Assembly: GCA_029706075.1 (NCBI GenBank)
Contig: JAINUG010000015.1
Coordinates: 8,144,154 to 8,208,153, forward strand
Source: Aldrovandia affinis
Taxonomy: Eukaryota > Chordata > Actinopteri > Notacanthiformes > Halosauridae
Direction: 5' to 3'
Length of the DNA: 64,000 nt
Shown here: piece by piece, positions 33,201 through 42,078 of the stretch
Numbering within the stretch: the stretch's first letter is position 1
How the letters are laid out: each line of letters starts with the position of its first letter
Translations under genes and position numbers: made by a program
The notes under the pieces: generated by a model
Databases searched by the model: none
What the model was told of the DNA's origin: nothing
What the model saw: only the letters and a program-made list of their open reading frames with translations

Positions 33201-34893
33201 TGAGCAGAGCTGGTCATGCATAATAAGTGGATATATTACAAAATATGTATTTATTGCTTATATACTATTCCTAATAGTTTGGAATGTTGCTGTCAAGCCT
33301 TTACCCATTTTGTTGTTAAGAACATGCCACAAAAATTTTACAATGGAAACAATCAGGAACGTGTAAGGAAGACAAGTTTTGTTTTCAGTTTAAAGAGCAT
33401 TTCGCACATAGCCCCAAGAACACATCTCAAATATATTTTCGTTACAATCCACCTTCCTCTTTGTATGTCTCAGCTGCCTCAGTATGCTGAAATATTATGA
33501 GAAATTACTGACATGATTGTGAAAAATTAGCCTAGTTTTTAACATGGGAATGCTCTTTATGTACTTTTCCTATCCAACCAACTTAACAATTGAAATTACT
33601 TTTTAAAACTAGCATAGATGCAATACAAAATAATGCTATGATTTATGTAGTAAAATCCTAAAGCTTCATATCTTACGATCTGACGATACTATATGCAAAT
33701 AGAACCCTATAATTATATACTCTCAATTTTGTAAACACACACACAGCAATTGCCTATTTGTCATTCTTGGCTTGACGCGTGTACATTTTTTCACAGACAA
33801 GTTTGACTTCACATTATTAGACACATTTTTAAAGAAACACTCAAAGTGAAATCATCTAAAGTATGACATCTCACACATGCTTTGTTGTAAAATGTCTAGA
33901 ATGTAAATTTTAAATAACAAAATAGATTAATACAAGATAACAATATTAACGGGTCGAGTGGTTACAATAAAACTAGTAAATATTAAAAGAGCACACAATC
34001 TAGCTCCTTTAATGTGACACATATAATATGGTGTGCTTTGCTGACAAATACTTCAAAATGGTTTAATGTAAACTACACACCAGGGCTGTGCAAACACACA
34101 GAAACACAGAAACACACACTCAAAACTCGAATTCGTTTTACAAAATCAGTGACTGCACGGCTTAGAATTTGTTTAGCCTGCTAAATTTGGAGCTCGCTAT
34201 TCTTGTATGGCTGTAATCTGTACATTAACTAAATGTGTATTTATGTGCACCGTACACCAGCAGTCGACGGCTAAAACATGCATTTGACATCATCTTCGTG
34301 CACATTCATGGTTAGTCCTTACAGTTTAACAAAAAATCCTGCTAACGATACAACGTAGTTAAATTATCTAACTAGCTGTGTCTTTTTTACGACCGGTAGA
34401 AATCAATTGAGTCGCTAATGCTCACGGATTAAGCAAGGACAACAACCAGAAACAGCTGTATCATGGATAGCATCCTCTTGTCACATGTTCCGCACGATAA
34501 ACATATCAGGGGAGTGCTAAATGTTACGTACTGGAAATGTAAAGTGCTATTGTGGTATGACACAGCTCTCTGAATAGGATGTCGTTTGCGATATATAAAT
34601 GTGCGAAGTTGCAACATTATCAATCCGACTTCACGGCTTTTTGAACTGTTACTAACAATTGCAAGCCCAAGTTACGCCAGGATCGCTACAAATTCACACA
34701 TTATGACAGCACAAGAGCAACCATTGCAACAATGTGACCACAGTCAATTATATTACCGAACACTAGTTACCTGGTTCAGGTCTTGATCAGTCAATAGATG
34801 AAGCTCCCGGGGTTTAAAGCAGTTTTGGCATTTGCTTTTATTGAAAATGTTCGCCTGGAATTTCCTACAAGGATTCTCTTTTGCGCCAGACAT
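76..34893 (-). CDS. mprip: mprip, myosin phosphatase Rho-interacting protein, 5' half (12 coding exons, partial)
   Basis: Family role: mprip is a cytoplasmic scaffold that binds F-actin, RhoA and the myosin-binding subunit of myosin light-chain phosphatase, so it helps set phosphatase activity on stress fibres. Seen here: twelve exons with GT/AG borders and matching phases give 526 uninterrupted codons. The order is N-terminus (1-41), first PH domain (about 43-152, ending in the conserved Gly-Trp at 140-141), basic KKKRKV (157-162), Pro/Ser-rich linker (169-377), charged helix [12 protein letters not shown] (from 382), RRAKSLDRR (439-447), and the start of the second PH domain (from 455). The order and many peptides match mammalian MPRIP as I remember it. 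The rest of PH2 and the long C-terminal coiled coil lie beyond the left edge. No stop or frameshift is seen. Paralogue (a or b) cannot be assigned. A related family, TRIOBP, fits the N-terminal peptides less well. Confidence 0.96.
300..368 (-). CDS. mprip: mprip coding exon 11 (residues 474-496, PH2)
   Basis: Encodes [19 protein letters not shown] followed by IAEE, the PH2 strand pair with the conserved WKK-W-FVL. Acceptor TTAAG, donor GAG|GTGATT, 69 nt, phase 0 at both ends. Confidence 0.95.
369..1647 (-). other. mprip: mprip intron 10 (1.28 kb)
   Basis: No exon recognised. It holds a short A run near 960-973 and a diverged direct repeat (1160-1203 and 1468-1517). Otherwise it is plain intron sequence. 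Confidence 0.7.
1160..1517. repeat. Diverged direct repeat pair, 308 bp apart
   Basis: A 26-base block, 1160-1185, recurs at 1468-1493 with a single mismatch (core TGAACCTTTGGCATCAAAGC). Each copy is followed by a CAAA(A)GGCTGG block. The rest of the intervening sequence is not obviously repeated. Confidence 0.65.
1648..1704 (-). CDS. mprip: mprip coding exon 10 (residues 455-473, start of PH2)
   Basis: Encodes [19 protein letters not shown], the entry strand of the second PH domain (mammalian [10 protein letters not shown]). Acceptor TTACAG, donor CAG|GTAGGT, 57 nt, phase 0. Confidence 0.95.
3147..3353. mobile_element. hAT-type foldback MITE, 207 bp
   Basis: The element begins CAGGGGTCTTCAACTCC and ends with its reverse complement. 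The first 80 bases and last 80 bases are perfect inverted repeats, and only the middle of about 45 bases differs. It is flanked by identical 8-bp duplications ATGTAGTG (3139-3146 and 3354-3361). CAGGG-type termini and 8-bp target duplications are typical of the hAT superfamily. There is no coding capacity, so it needs a transposase made elsewhere. Perfect arms and duplication suggest a recent insertion. Confidence 0.9.
3537..4170. repeat. Composite CA / GACA satellite with tandem units
   Basis: A 630-bp block of CA and CACG runs with a pure (CAGA)n stretch at about 3838-3904. Two diverged copies of a longer unit can be seen: the motif ACAAAAACCACA at about 3731 returns near 3969, and CCCTGACACTC near 3782 returns near 4013. 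The period is thus about 235 bp, with the simple repeats nested inside. Long open frames here are by-products of the repeat. Confidence 0.85.
4690..4970 (-). other. GC-rich block in mprip intron 9
   Basis: About 280 bases with many CpGs in an AT-rich intron, directly next to exon 9. On the minus strand an open frame follows CTGAGATTCAG at about 4935 and reads [20 protein letters not shown], ending in a stop after about 40 codons. It could be a conserved non-coding element or an alternative terminal exon. I do not recognise the peptide. Confidence 0.35.
4998..5099 (-). CDS. mprip: mprip coding exon 9 (residues 421-454)
   Basis: Encodes [13 protein letters not shown] and then [16 protein letters not shown]. 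The RRAKSLDRR block is a family signature and a likely basophilic-kinase site (RRAKS). Acceptor TTTTAG, donor ACA|GTAAGC, 102 nt, phase 0 at both ends. Confidence 0.95.
6931..7299 (-). mobile_element. tRNA-derived SINE (family B), copy 1
   Basis: Inserted between two copies of a 16-bp target duplication TACAAATGTATAGATT (6915-6930 and 7300-7315). Read on the minus strand it starts with a tRNA-like head (a GTACGGGTGC box and a damaged CGAAACCCG B box). It ends with TTGGGAGAAAAACTGG and an A/T-rich tail. Two other copies with the same body are at 10579-10973 and 57286-57671. Confidence 0.85.
8812..8995 (-). mobile_element. tRNA-derived SINE (family A), copy 1
   Basis: On the minus strand the head reads TGGCTCAGTAGGTAGAGCAC (A box) and GGTTCGATTCC (B box), so it has an internal RNA polymerase III promoter. 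The tail, CCGCTTTGGATAAGCAGATG, resembles the 3' end of L2-clade LINEs, which would mobilise it. This copy has a partly rearranged tail. It is not a tRNA gene because the acceptor and anticodon arms do not fold. Confidence 0.8.
9056..9182 (-). CDS. mprip: mprip coding exon 8 (residues 378-420, charged helix)
   Basis: Encodes [20 protein letters not shown] and then [11 protein letters not shown], matching the mammalian VIEKFEALDIEKAEHM / RQGRSEKRAF segment. A short amphipathic helix is likely. Acceptor CTGCAG after a C-rich tract, donor GAG|GTACCG, 127 nt, phase 2 in and phase 0 out. GC-rich and CpG-rich like exon 7. Confidence 0.94.
9541..9614. repeat. (TG)37 microsatellite
   Basis: Pure TG dinucleotide run of 74 bases, preceded by TATATGTG. 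Likely polymorphic and able to form Z-DNA. Confidence 0.97.
10579..10973 (-). mobile_element. tRNA-derived SINE (family B), copy 2
   Basis: Same family as 6931-7299. Minus-strand head GATAGCGTAGTGGATAATGC with B box GGTTCGAAACCC is the best preserved of the three. The tail reads TAATTGGCTACCAAATTGGG and then A/T-rich. Flanked by imperfect 17-bp duplications (10562-10578 and 10974-10990, sharing CCAAAGGGT and AATTTT). It lies about 100 bp from exon 7. Confidence 0.87.
11079..11532 (-). CDS. mprip: mprip coding exon 7 (residues 227-378, Ser/Pro-rich linker)
   Basis: A 454-nt GC-rich exon joining exons 6 and 8 in frame. It encodes acidic [16 protein letters not shown], a Pro/Ala stretch, a serine run [19 protein letters not shown] and a basic end [20 protein letters not shown]. 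It is low-complexity and less conserved than its neighbours, so identification rests on open frame, matching phases and position. Acceptor TCCCAG, donor AG|GTGAGC. The serines beside acidic and basic residues are possible phosphorylation sites (inference). Confidence 0.88.
11533..12931 (-). other. mprip: mprip intron 6 (1.4 kb)
   Basis: AT-rich intron with no recognisable exon, repeat family or long motif. Confidence 0.65.
12932..13106 (-). CDS. mprip: mprip coding exon 6 (residues 169-227, linker)
   Basis: Begins [13 protein letters not shown], as in mammalian MPRIP, followed by AEKVPDS and WQEEL. It then diverges into a Pro-rich stretch ending PLPPTG. Acceptor TTTCAG, donor ACAG|GTATGG, 175 nt, leaving one base of codon 227. 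The linker is predicted to be disordered. Confidence 0.93.
13343..13427 (-). CDS. mprip: mprip coding exon 5 (residues 140-168, PH1 end and basic segment)
   Basis: Encodes the conserved Trp of the last PH helix (W141), [11 protein letters not shown] and KKKRKVEP, all strongly conserved in the family. Acceptor ACCAG, donor CAG|GTGAAC, 85 nt. The basic run contains KKKRKV, the core of a classical monopartite nuclear-localisation signal. Confidence 0.95.
13428..14071 (-). other. mprip: mprip intron 4 (0.64 kb)
   Basis: Short AT-rich intron between the two exons that split codon 140. Nothing else seen. Confidence 0.7.
14072..14223 (-). CDS. mprip: mprip coding exon 4 (residues 90-140, PH1)
   Basis: Encodes [19 protein letters not shown] and then [20 protein letters not shown] and [11 protein letters not shown]. 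This is the middle and end of PH1. Acceptor TTTTAG, donor GG|GTACGT, 152 nt, ending in phase 2 so that codon 140 (Gly) is split with the next exon. Confidence 0.95.
14441..14576 (-). mobile_element. tRNA-derived SINE (family A), copy 2
   Basis: About 136 bases, same family as 8812-8995. Minus strand reads AGCTCAGTAGGTAAGAG, then GGTTCGATTCTC, then GTCGCTTTGGATAAAAGCC TCTGCTAAATGGC at the 3' end. The last part is the L2-like tail, better preserved than in copy 1. Confidence 0.8.
15929..16001. promoter_or_regulatory. Paired CArG boxes (candidate SRF enhancer)
   Basis: CCTTTTATGG at 15929-15938 and CCAAATATGG at 15992-16001 both fit the serum-response-factor consensus CC(A/T)6GG exactly. They lie 53 bases apart in a GC-richer block. 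SRF with MRTF controls many actin-cytoskeleton genes, so an enhancer for mprip is plausible. Function is inferred. Confidence 0.5.
20320..20810. other. Conserved-looking non-coding block with a CArG box
   Basis: GC-rich, non-repetitive block of about 490 bases inside AT-rich intron 3. It contains a perfect CArG box CCAAATATGG at 20710-20719. The open frame crossing it has no recognisable domain. Conservation itself was not tested. Confidence 0.35.
22290..22870. other. Conserved-looking GC-rich non-coding block in mprip intron 3
   Basis: About 580 bases, CpG-containing and free of repeats, in contrast to its surroundings. Open frames on both strands are short and match nothing I know. Candidate enhancer or alternative promoter. 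Confidence 0.3.
23577..23642 (-). CDS. mprip: mprip coding exon 3 (residues 68-89, PH1 core)
   Basis: Encodes [20 protein letters not shown], the typical PH-domain strand with W-x-R-R-F-F. Acceptor CTACAG, donor TCG|GTAAGT, 66 nt, phase 0 at both ends. Confidence 0.95.
23643..24420 (-). other. mprip: mprip intron 2 (0.78 kb)
   Basis: Mostly plain sequence, plus a 140-bp polypyrimidine tract (24100-24243). Confidence 0.75.
24100..24243. repeat. Polypyrimidine tract: (CTTCCC)n then (CTC)n
   Basis: The plus strand is nearly all C/T: hexanucleotide CTTCCC-type repeats to about 24204, then about 13 CTC units to 24242. Mirror-like homopyrimidine DNA of this length can form intramolecular triplexes. 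It lies 178 bases downstream (in gene direction) of exon 2. Confidence 0.92.
24421..24498 (-). CDS. mprip: mprip coding exon 2 (residues 42-67, start of PH1)
   Basis: Encodes [15 protein letters not shown] and then [11 protein letters not shown], the first strands of the first PH domain. Acceptor TTGCAG, donor AGG|GTAAGG, 78 nt, phase 0 at both ends. The exon lies between a polypyrimidine tract on its 3' side and a 17-base G run on its 5' side. Confidence 0.95.
24555..24571. repeat. G17 homopolymer
   Basis: Seventeen consecutive G on the plus strand, 57 bases from the exon 2 acceptor. Potential quadruplex former and a site where assembly length may be wrong. Confidence 0.9.
25560..25960. promoter_or_regulatory. 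GC/CpG-rich block in mprip intron 1
   Basis: About 400 bases with many CpG and CCGCC-type boxes in an AT-rich intron. It has the look of a CpG-island promoter or enhancer. There is no recognised coding exon. An alternative mprip promoter giving a product without the first 41 residues is possible but unproven. Confidence 0.35.
27276..27301. repeat. T26 homopolymer
   Basis: Uninterrupted T run. It may be the poly(A) tail of an old retroposed copy in minus orientation, but I recognise no body beside it. Confidence 0.9.
29010..29680. repeat. Probable dispersed fish repeat with a tRNA-like segment
   Basis: The segment AGCTGCAAGGAGCAATAAGC followed by GGGCCCGAGC resembles an interspersed sequence common in fish genomes. 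At about 29098-29165 the minus strand reads TTAGCACAGTCGGCTAGCC and GGTTCAGATCC, a tRNA-like A/B-box pair. The part to 29680, with GGGTTCCAGCACGGTTCC, also looks repeat-derived. The family name is uncertain. Confidence 0.5.
34771..34893 (-). CDS. mprip: mprip coding exon 1 (start codon, residues 1-41)
   Basis: The minus-strand ATG is at 34893-34891 with A at -3. The exon opens [12 protein letters not shown] and contains [13 protein letters not shown], near-identical to the mammalian N-terminus. The four cysteines (9, 22, 25 and the spacing CxxC at 22-25) are a recognisable mark of this end. It closes after CAG before the donor GTAACT, phase 0. The start is secure because it matches the family start exactly. 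Confidence 0.95.
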
Positions 34894-34912
34894 TTTACTA
34901 CAGGCTGTTTAT

Positions 34913-34970
34913 CTTCCGTTCACGTCAAATTGGGAATACTTCAAAATTCGGTAATACCAGAGTGGCCAAT
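34913..34970 (-). promoter_or_regulatory. mprip: Proximal motif cluster upstream of the mprip start codon
   Basis: Within 80 bases of the ATG on the gene's own strand lie an inverted CCAAT box (34966-34970), a CRE-like TGACGTG (34921-34927) and an ETS-type CGGAAG (34913-34918). No TATA box. This could be a core promoter with a very short 5'UTR, or 5'UTR sequence by chance. Confidence 0.4.
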
Positions 34971-35419
34971 CCTGTTATATTCACAGCTCTTCATCCAATT
35001 TGGAACAATGGCTTTACGATCCAATACATGATCCAAATAACATTTGAAGTTCCATTTATTTATTTGATCGGAGGGTGCGAGTTTCAAATTTTTCCGTTTT
35101 ATTTTAGCTAGATAGCTAGCCAACTTTCTAATTCCCCTTTCATTTAGTTGGGTAGTTGCCAGGAATCGCCAGCTACCTTTCTGCAATGATCGCCGTCCAG
35201 TGTATGGCCTGTGTTTAAAGCCGATAGAAATTAGCTAGCTGGCTAGTTTGATAATAAATAATGTTTCCTATTATGCTACCAGTCAACACGGCAATCGTCC
35301 AATTTTAGTTGCAGAGTCAAACTCAGAAGTTTCGGCGTCCACGAAGTAATGAACTGATCCCATTTGTAAAATAAAAATAACTAAGGAGGTAGAGGTATAA
35401 TCCAGGTCGCAGCAGTTGA

Positions 35420-35530
35420 TCTCAGCTAGCTAGCTAGCTAATGAAGTTTACCCCTGCTTTTTTAGCTGTACAGCTAGCTAGCCAACACGCGAATGAAATC
35501 CCCACTCCCGAATTTTTAGCTAGCTATATC
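35420..35530. repeat. AGCT/GCTA-rich tracts
   Basis: Several short runs of AGCTAGCTAGCT at about 35425-35441, 35470-35481 and 35516-35526. Self-complementary tetranucleotide repeats, common in fish DNA. Confidence 0.7.
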
Positions 35531-35763
35531 TCTTGCTGGAATAATCTTATTTTTAATTGAGGTCTTCTGTCTTTCCCGTTGAAATGTGCCATGGATAGCG
35601 GTGTTGAGCCCTCTCGCCGAACAATGTGATCATAAATGTCTTTTTGAGTGTTTTGTTTCCGTTACTATGTCCCAGGATCTACCTTCTTTTCTCTTTCGGA
35701 CAAGATCCTTTCCAATGGAGGGAGGTCGCAAGCTCACAGATTTGCTGCTGGAATTTTATTTTA

Positions 35764-35794
35764 TCTCGCGAGACTGCTTCAGCACGCCATCTTG
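35764..35794 (-). promoter_or_regulatory. mprip: Candidate mprip promoter: TCTCGCGAGA plus YY1-type site
   Basis: A perfect TCTCGCGAGA palindrome at 35764-35773 is followed by GCCATCTTG at 35786-35794, which reads CAAGATGGC on the minus strand. TCTCGCGAGA (bound by BANP) and YY1 sites oriented with transcription mark TATA-less housekeeping promoters. A minus-strand donor AAG|GTAGAT at 35683/35682 could end a non-coding first exon spliced to the ATG exon. Inference from motifs only. Confidence 0.5.
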
Positions 35795-38363
35795 CTAAAA
35801 CTACTGACAGGGGTCATCGCGATTTCATAATAGAGCTCGAGTTAATTACGAAGGCCATGTGACTCAGACATCCCAGGTCTTTCTGCATACATTATCGTCT
35901 GATTCTTAGACAATTAAGCAACATCAACGAGGAAACACCGAGATAGACATCTGTAAAGTATCATGAGATAGTAGACCAAATCTGTAAAGCTTGAATCAGT
36001 AACCATAACTACACAGACACCTACTGGAGGACTCTATTAAAACACTCCGGAAAGTGGATATACACTACAATATAATGCATGAAAATACATGATCCTATAT
36101 TGTTTTTAAACATCTCAAGCTAAAATATAATATAATGTGTAATTAATTCAAATCTATTGTATTTAATGCAGTTTGACTTGGCAATTTAAACGATTGTCCC
36201 CAAACGTTTACAGTTAGGTGGAATTATTTATCACATGACTAGTAATATTAATCTTGTAACAAATCAATGGTGAAATGGGACTTCATTTGTATCTTGTGCC
36301 AGGTGTCAGGTGTGTTGTTGCTGGACTGGTGTGCTGCCTCACCACGTTCTGCCTCGTAAAAGTTTTGGCAATTTAGCCATGCAGTGGACTGCTTCATTCT
36401 GCTGCAATTTTTGTTTTGGAAAGTATTTTTTTGTCTGTCACTTAGTTTCAGATTGTGTGGCAGAGGCCAACAATTAAGTATTAATGTCACGTATACATTT
36501 ATTAAATTTTTTGTGTATTGTAAATATTTATCCACCAATCTAAAGCAAAGCTCATGTAATATGTATATACACCTATTTCTATAACATTAAAAACAGCATT
36601 TCAAAAATGATTCTATATTGGTTGTACAATGTAGAAGTTGGGTAGTGAGGCTTCAAATTCAAGGTAACAGACAATTGTTGTACCCCAAAGATACTTCGCT
36701 TAGTGTACAAAATGCTAATTATTTTAGTATTTTGGGATACAAGCACATAATCCAAATAAATCATATAAAATAATGTGGTTAATTGCAATTAACATGGAGC
36801 TAAGCATTAAATTAGGTACTGAATTTGACTTCGTGAATCTAAAATAATTAACTAATTAATGAGCACAAAATATGATAATTTATTTAAGACATGGATGTGG
36901 CATACTAGGGTTTAGAAAGAGGCCAACACTTTTCCATTTGCACCAGATTCACAAGCACATCTTTATAAAATATTAAATATGACATAACATAAGTTATATA
37001 TTCACACATTGTTTTATTCCTTACCACTTCCTAATTTCCAAATCACAGTAAAGAAACAAACCTTTTTCTTTTATGAATTTGAAGCAATAATTCAGTGGCC
37101 TAGGAAATTCAGAAATGAATATGGTCAACATCAAAATTGTCACTATCATGACAATGCTCAACATCCCTCATGTCATGAAACCAGTGCCAAGCACAGCACA
37201 ATTAATTTGCGGTCACACTTATTATCTTATTCATCCAGAAGAAACGACATGATTAACAAATCAATCAATTCACTTATATAGCCAACTATAAGTATTCATT
37301 TATTTAACATTTTCTTAATTACAACATAACATTTATTAATTATGGAATAAATAGCCAAGTGAAAGAACATTAACTTAATTCTTTAAAAATTCTTATTTTA
37401 TTATCCGATGTCCACACAACACTGAAGATGGTGTTTTTCATTATTAAAAGTATCTGGCTGATGTGTGCAGATCTGCTCTGGTGTACAGTGCATATTGATC
37501 CTCTGGCATACATCCATTGCCTGATTAGATTAATTAACATATGCAATTTTGCTTGCGAAGGCCTCCACCTCATCATTGCAAGTTAAGTTGACATTTTAAA
37601 ACCATACACTGAGGTGATTAATTGTGGTGACCACTGAGATCATGGTGTTGCATAACTATTGGAAAAAAGCAATGCTTGCCTAAATTCATCTGCGTTTCAA
37701 TTCTTCTCACAAATGTTTCGTCAGGAAATAAAATTCACAGATGAGACTCTGATGTTGTTTCCTTGTGGTGGAGATTAAAAAAACATGTTTGTTTCAGTGC
37801 ATGTATGAATGCCAAGTATTTGAAAAAGACTATCTAATGTGCCAAAGCTATGAATCACAAGTCTTAATTATGGGTTTTCTCCAATGCAGACGTCAGATAA
37901 AATTGTGTCATAGATTAATGTCTGAAGAGCAAAATGTTTCTTGCACTGTCTGATTCAGTGAGCTATCACCAATTCCACAATATACACTGGATGCAATTGA
38001 GGCCTGCAATGGAGCTAAAAGTGAAATTACAAATTCAATCCTCTGGTAGACTTTACCTTATAATACCTGTATACAAAGGTTCAAATCTAGCATCAGAGTT
38101 CAGGTCTTATCTTTACTTGTTTTGTATTCAACCTAAATCCCCAATGCCCTAGACTTGGTGTTGGTACAACGTTTCTTCCTCAAAGAGCAAACAAGCCATT
38201 CTCTGGCCTGAACACGCTCCAAAGGAGTGACACAGGGAGAGGAGATGAAAGTGTTTCCCTTTGTATGACATGTCAGGACGGCCGCAGTAGATCAGCACTA
38301 CTGAACACAGTATAAGTGAAGATTTATCTTCCAGGCCCCTAGCTAAGGACAAAGTGGAGTAGC

Positions 38364-38383
38364 AAAAAAAAAAAAAAAAAAAA
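38364..38383. repeat. A20 homopolymer
   Basis: Twenty consecutive A. No retroposon body recognised beside it. Confidence 0.85.
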
Positions 38384-41300
38384 GCGTGGGTAAGTATCAA
38401 AATGCTAGCAGTGACTGCAAAAGAAATAGAAAAACAAAGGCAGCAGAACACAGTATCCACCTGACCTTGTTTTTCAGTTGTATCTGAATATTAGACAGTC
38501 TAAATATAACACATAACAATGCAGCAGAACAATGTTGCTCCCCCACCCCCCTTAGCAACTTAACACTGAGATGGAGAAATGTCGGATTACTGCTGTGCAT
38601 GGGTGCATGTAATTATTTATCTACGTGTTACTGTTCGACCTACTTCAGAATCTTACATATGTGCAAACCGCATACATACTAAAGGAAATAGATCAAATAT
38701 TCACAAATAACAGTGAATCATTCCTTGCATACCGCTTTAAATCTATACTGAATTGTGAACTAAATGGCAACCATTTAATCTAAAAATGAACATTGGTCAT
38801 TTGAAAATGGATTATAGCAATTGTCCCGCTTTGTGTGATCAGAATATTCAATAAGGAAACAAGTTACATATTCACTAATACATGCAGTATATGTTTGTAA
38901 ATCATATCCACAGGGAAGCTGTAGAGTCATTCAAATGTAATATAGCTAGTTACACAACATCTGTTTACAGCCTTCGGCACATACGTACACTGTTATGATT
39001 TCAGACACTGTAGGAAAGAGTGCCTCAGTATTGCAGCACGTTATGTAACTGCAGTGCAGCTGTAAGATGAGTATAAGCCCACACAACATATGTTTTATTC
39101 TTAAGAATAAAGGTGGTGTACAATGAACCTCCCGTCCAAAATATAACAAAACAGATGCAATAAATATGACCTATTGACCAAGTTTATTTGTCAAAATTGT
39201 ATTTACTCCTAAATCAATGATAGGTTATTGTTTCATTATTAACTTAAAGTAATAATTTGACATACTTTGCTCTGTTAATTTGGCTCTGTCTTCTTAGTCC
39301 CACTCTCTTCATTGAAAGCTGTTACAAAACTGTTAGGGGTCATCGTTTCAGCATAATACAATAAATACAGGGATCAAGACTTTGAAGGAAAACAATGTAA
39401 GTCTTTCTGTTCACAGGACTAGTTCTTTTAGTATGCATTGCAAAAAAAATATCCAAAGGTGAATCAATCTTTCAAAAGGCTGACTCGAAAAAGTGATCAG
39501 AACAAGCCTTGTCACATGTGCGTCAATCTTTCTTTTCAGACCAATCGTAACAAACACAGCAGGCCTGCGGCGGGGTACGCATTTGCCACACCAGAGGGAA
39601 TGCTGCCAACACAGAGCCGTCTGGCCTGTGTAGTCATTTGGCTGCCAACTATAGGCACTTGGTTGTTACTTGGATGTTACTGCCACTCCACTCTCACTGG
39701 TTGTTGCCAGCAGAGCTGTAGTTGGGATCTGCCCAGCAGCTGCAAAGAAAAAGAAAAAAAGTGCTGAGTAACTTTAACTGTCCTTGTCCTTGGCTGGATG
39801 GGCCAAGGACAAACACACCAACAGACATAATGTGAAAAGACACAACTGGCAAATTTTGCTTGCCTTTTTGGCTGCTGTAAGATATGATTGAGAAGATTAT
39901 TCCTTTGGTTTAATATCACACACAGTTTGCAGCCAAGCTGTTCACACCTGGAATGAACTAAACAGAGACCAGCTGGTTTCTGTACCTGACACCAGCAGGC
40001 GAAAGATGAAAAAAATGTGTTGCAATGGTTAAACACCAAGGTGAAGACATGTTGCGACATGAGCTGTGCATTTACAATGCATTATTTCTCGAAGGGCCTC
40101 ATAGCTATATGGGTTTTTAATTTATGCCGTGATCGCCAGAAGTCCATTTAATATTCAACCAATGTTGTGAGCTCACTGCTACCTCAGTAGCAGCATGTCA
40201 CACCAAAACGCCCAGGGCAAACACGTCATACCTTGCATAACTGCACTGAATGGAGTACTTTGCTCAAACTCTGCAGGAAACATATCCTAGTATTTGCATG
40301 TTCTTTCCTTCCTTGGCCTTCTTGGAAAACAGCTGCTCAAAGAAAAAATAAAACTGTCGGGAATAGGAATATATTATTGGCAGATTTCTAGTCAAGCAGG
40401 TCAGACTATGTAAATTTAACCTTGCTCATCCAGAGACGGTTTTCTAGACAGGGTAAATTTAATGCAGACACCTGTGCTCCTTATGACCATGAGCGCAGAC
40501 TCCCCCAATCTTGACTGTGACTTGAGGTCTCACAGCTGTGACTGCCCTGGTTTTGGTCTCAGCGGCAATGTTTCTCACAGAGTCTGTTGCTGCTGTTCTT
40601 CTCTCTGTGATCGCTTTCCTTGCTCCTATGTTTCCGAAATCTTATAACATGTCAGTTTGCTGTAATTTCCAGACAGACTTGGTCTCTGTCAAATATTTTT
40701 AATATACAGAACATTAACACCTTAATTATGGAGCACATAATTGATCCAGACAACTTTAGTCTTTTAATATCACAATGCATGCAATTTTGTTGGTAAAAAC
40801 ATTTCTAAATTTATTAAGAAAATCATGATTGTGTCTAGGGAACATAATGCATGACACCGCCTAAGTTTGGTCCTAACTAACTTTGCTATATTTAGATACT
40901 GCCAGCTGGTTCCAAAAATCTAAATTTGAATAAAAACCATGGCACATGAAACTCTGCTTTTTGTCAGTGTACTAGTTCCTTTAATAGTGTGATGTGTTCC
41001 AATTTGGTAGGAAACTGTGTAACGCTGTAAAAAGATGATAGAAGAGCGCAAAATATGTTACGAAATGCTAAAGAGTTTTACTTGTCTTATTAATAATAAC
41101 TAGCAAACAGATTTTATGAAATTTTGAATAGTCTCATTACTTTGCCAAAAAAAGTTTAATCTGCATTGGTGCTGGAACAGTGTAAGGAGGAGACTGGTAT
41201 AATATATAATATATATATAATTTGAATATAAATGTTGTGCAGCAATTATCAAAACAATGTTATGCAGTGTTTAATTAAGCATTTTAATAAAGCAGCTTAT

Positions 41301-41702
41301 TGTACAATAGGATGACCATCATTTTCAACAGGGAATTGAAATTGTGCACAGTTGGATGTTGAATATTTGTACAGGTAAAATTATTAACCCACCAATGTGC
41401 TATTCATTTAAAGGGAATTGATCTTTTGAAGAGAGAAATAGCCTATTCCATTCTTTGCAAAAGGGGTCACATTAGGGCACAGAGGAAAGAAGGATCACCT
41501 GCAGATCCATAATGGTGGCAATGGTCAATGAATACAGCCAAATGTGGGGAAATATGTCTAATATAAAGAGTAAGTGTAAGGATTATAAGGAAATGTGGTA
41601 AATCTTTAAACACCTTTGAAATTCCTTGACTTTTGTTGCTGTGCACGATTGGTTTTTATTGTATTTTATTGTATTAGCCGATTGTCTAGCCAAAACAAAT
41701 GG

Positions 41703-42078
41703 GCCTCCCACGTGGTCCAGTGGTTACAACGTCCGACACTGGCCACAGAGACCAGGGTTCAATTCCCCGTCTCGCCAGAGTCGGCTCTGGCCGGGAGTGG
41801 CAATTGGCTGTCTGCCCCAGGGAGAGGGGAGGGGGAGGGAAGCCGACATGACGTTCGCTGCGCATAAGAGTTGCCCAGTAGTACTGGGTTATGGCCGATG
41901 GCTTGGCAAGTGCTGTCTCGGAGGAGGTGTTACTTCGCCTTCATCACTACCGGTCCCAGGACTACGGCTGCAAACTCACATTACTAGGGGGGATTGACAT
42001 AAAAATAGCAGGGTCTAATTGGCTACCAAGTTGGGAGAAAATGGGATAAAATCAGAAACAAAATCTTTAAAAAATAAA
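41703..42078 (+). mobile_element. SINE with tRNA-Glu-like head and family B tail
   Basis: Plus-strand head GTGGTCCAGTGGTTACAAC and B box GGTTCAATTCC resemble tRNA-Glu. The 3' end, TCTAATTGGCTACCAAGTTG and GGGAGAAAATGGGA, is the same as the tail of family B, although the head and body differ. No clear target-site duplication seen, so the borders are approximate. Confidence 0.8.

Larger units (their letters stand above)
24499..34770 (-). other. mprip: mprip intron 1 (10.3 kb)
   Basis: No exon recognised. It holds a G17 run, a GC-rich block at 25560-25960, CT-rich and A-rich tracts at 26030-26270, a T26 run, a conserved-looking block at about 27430-27700, and a dispersed repeat around 29010-29680. 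The stretch 30050-34770 is AT-rich with nothing recognisable except a 16-bp tandem duplication at 31267-31298. Confidence 0.7.
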
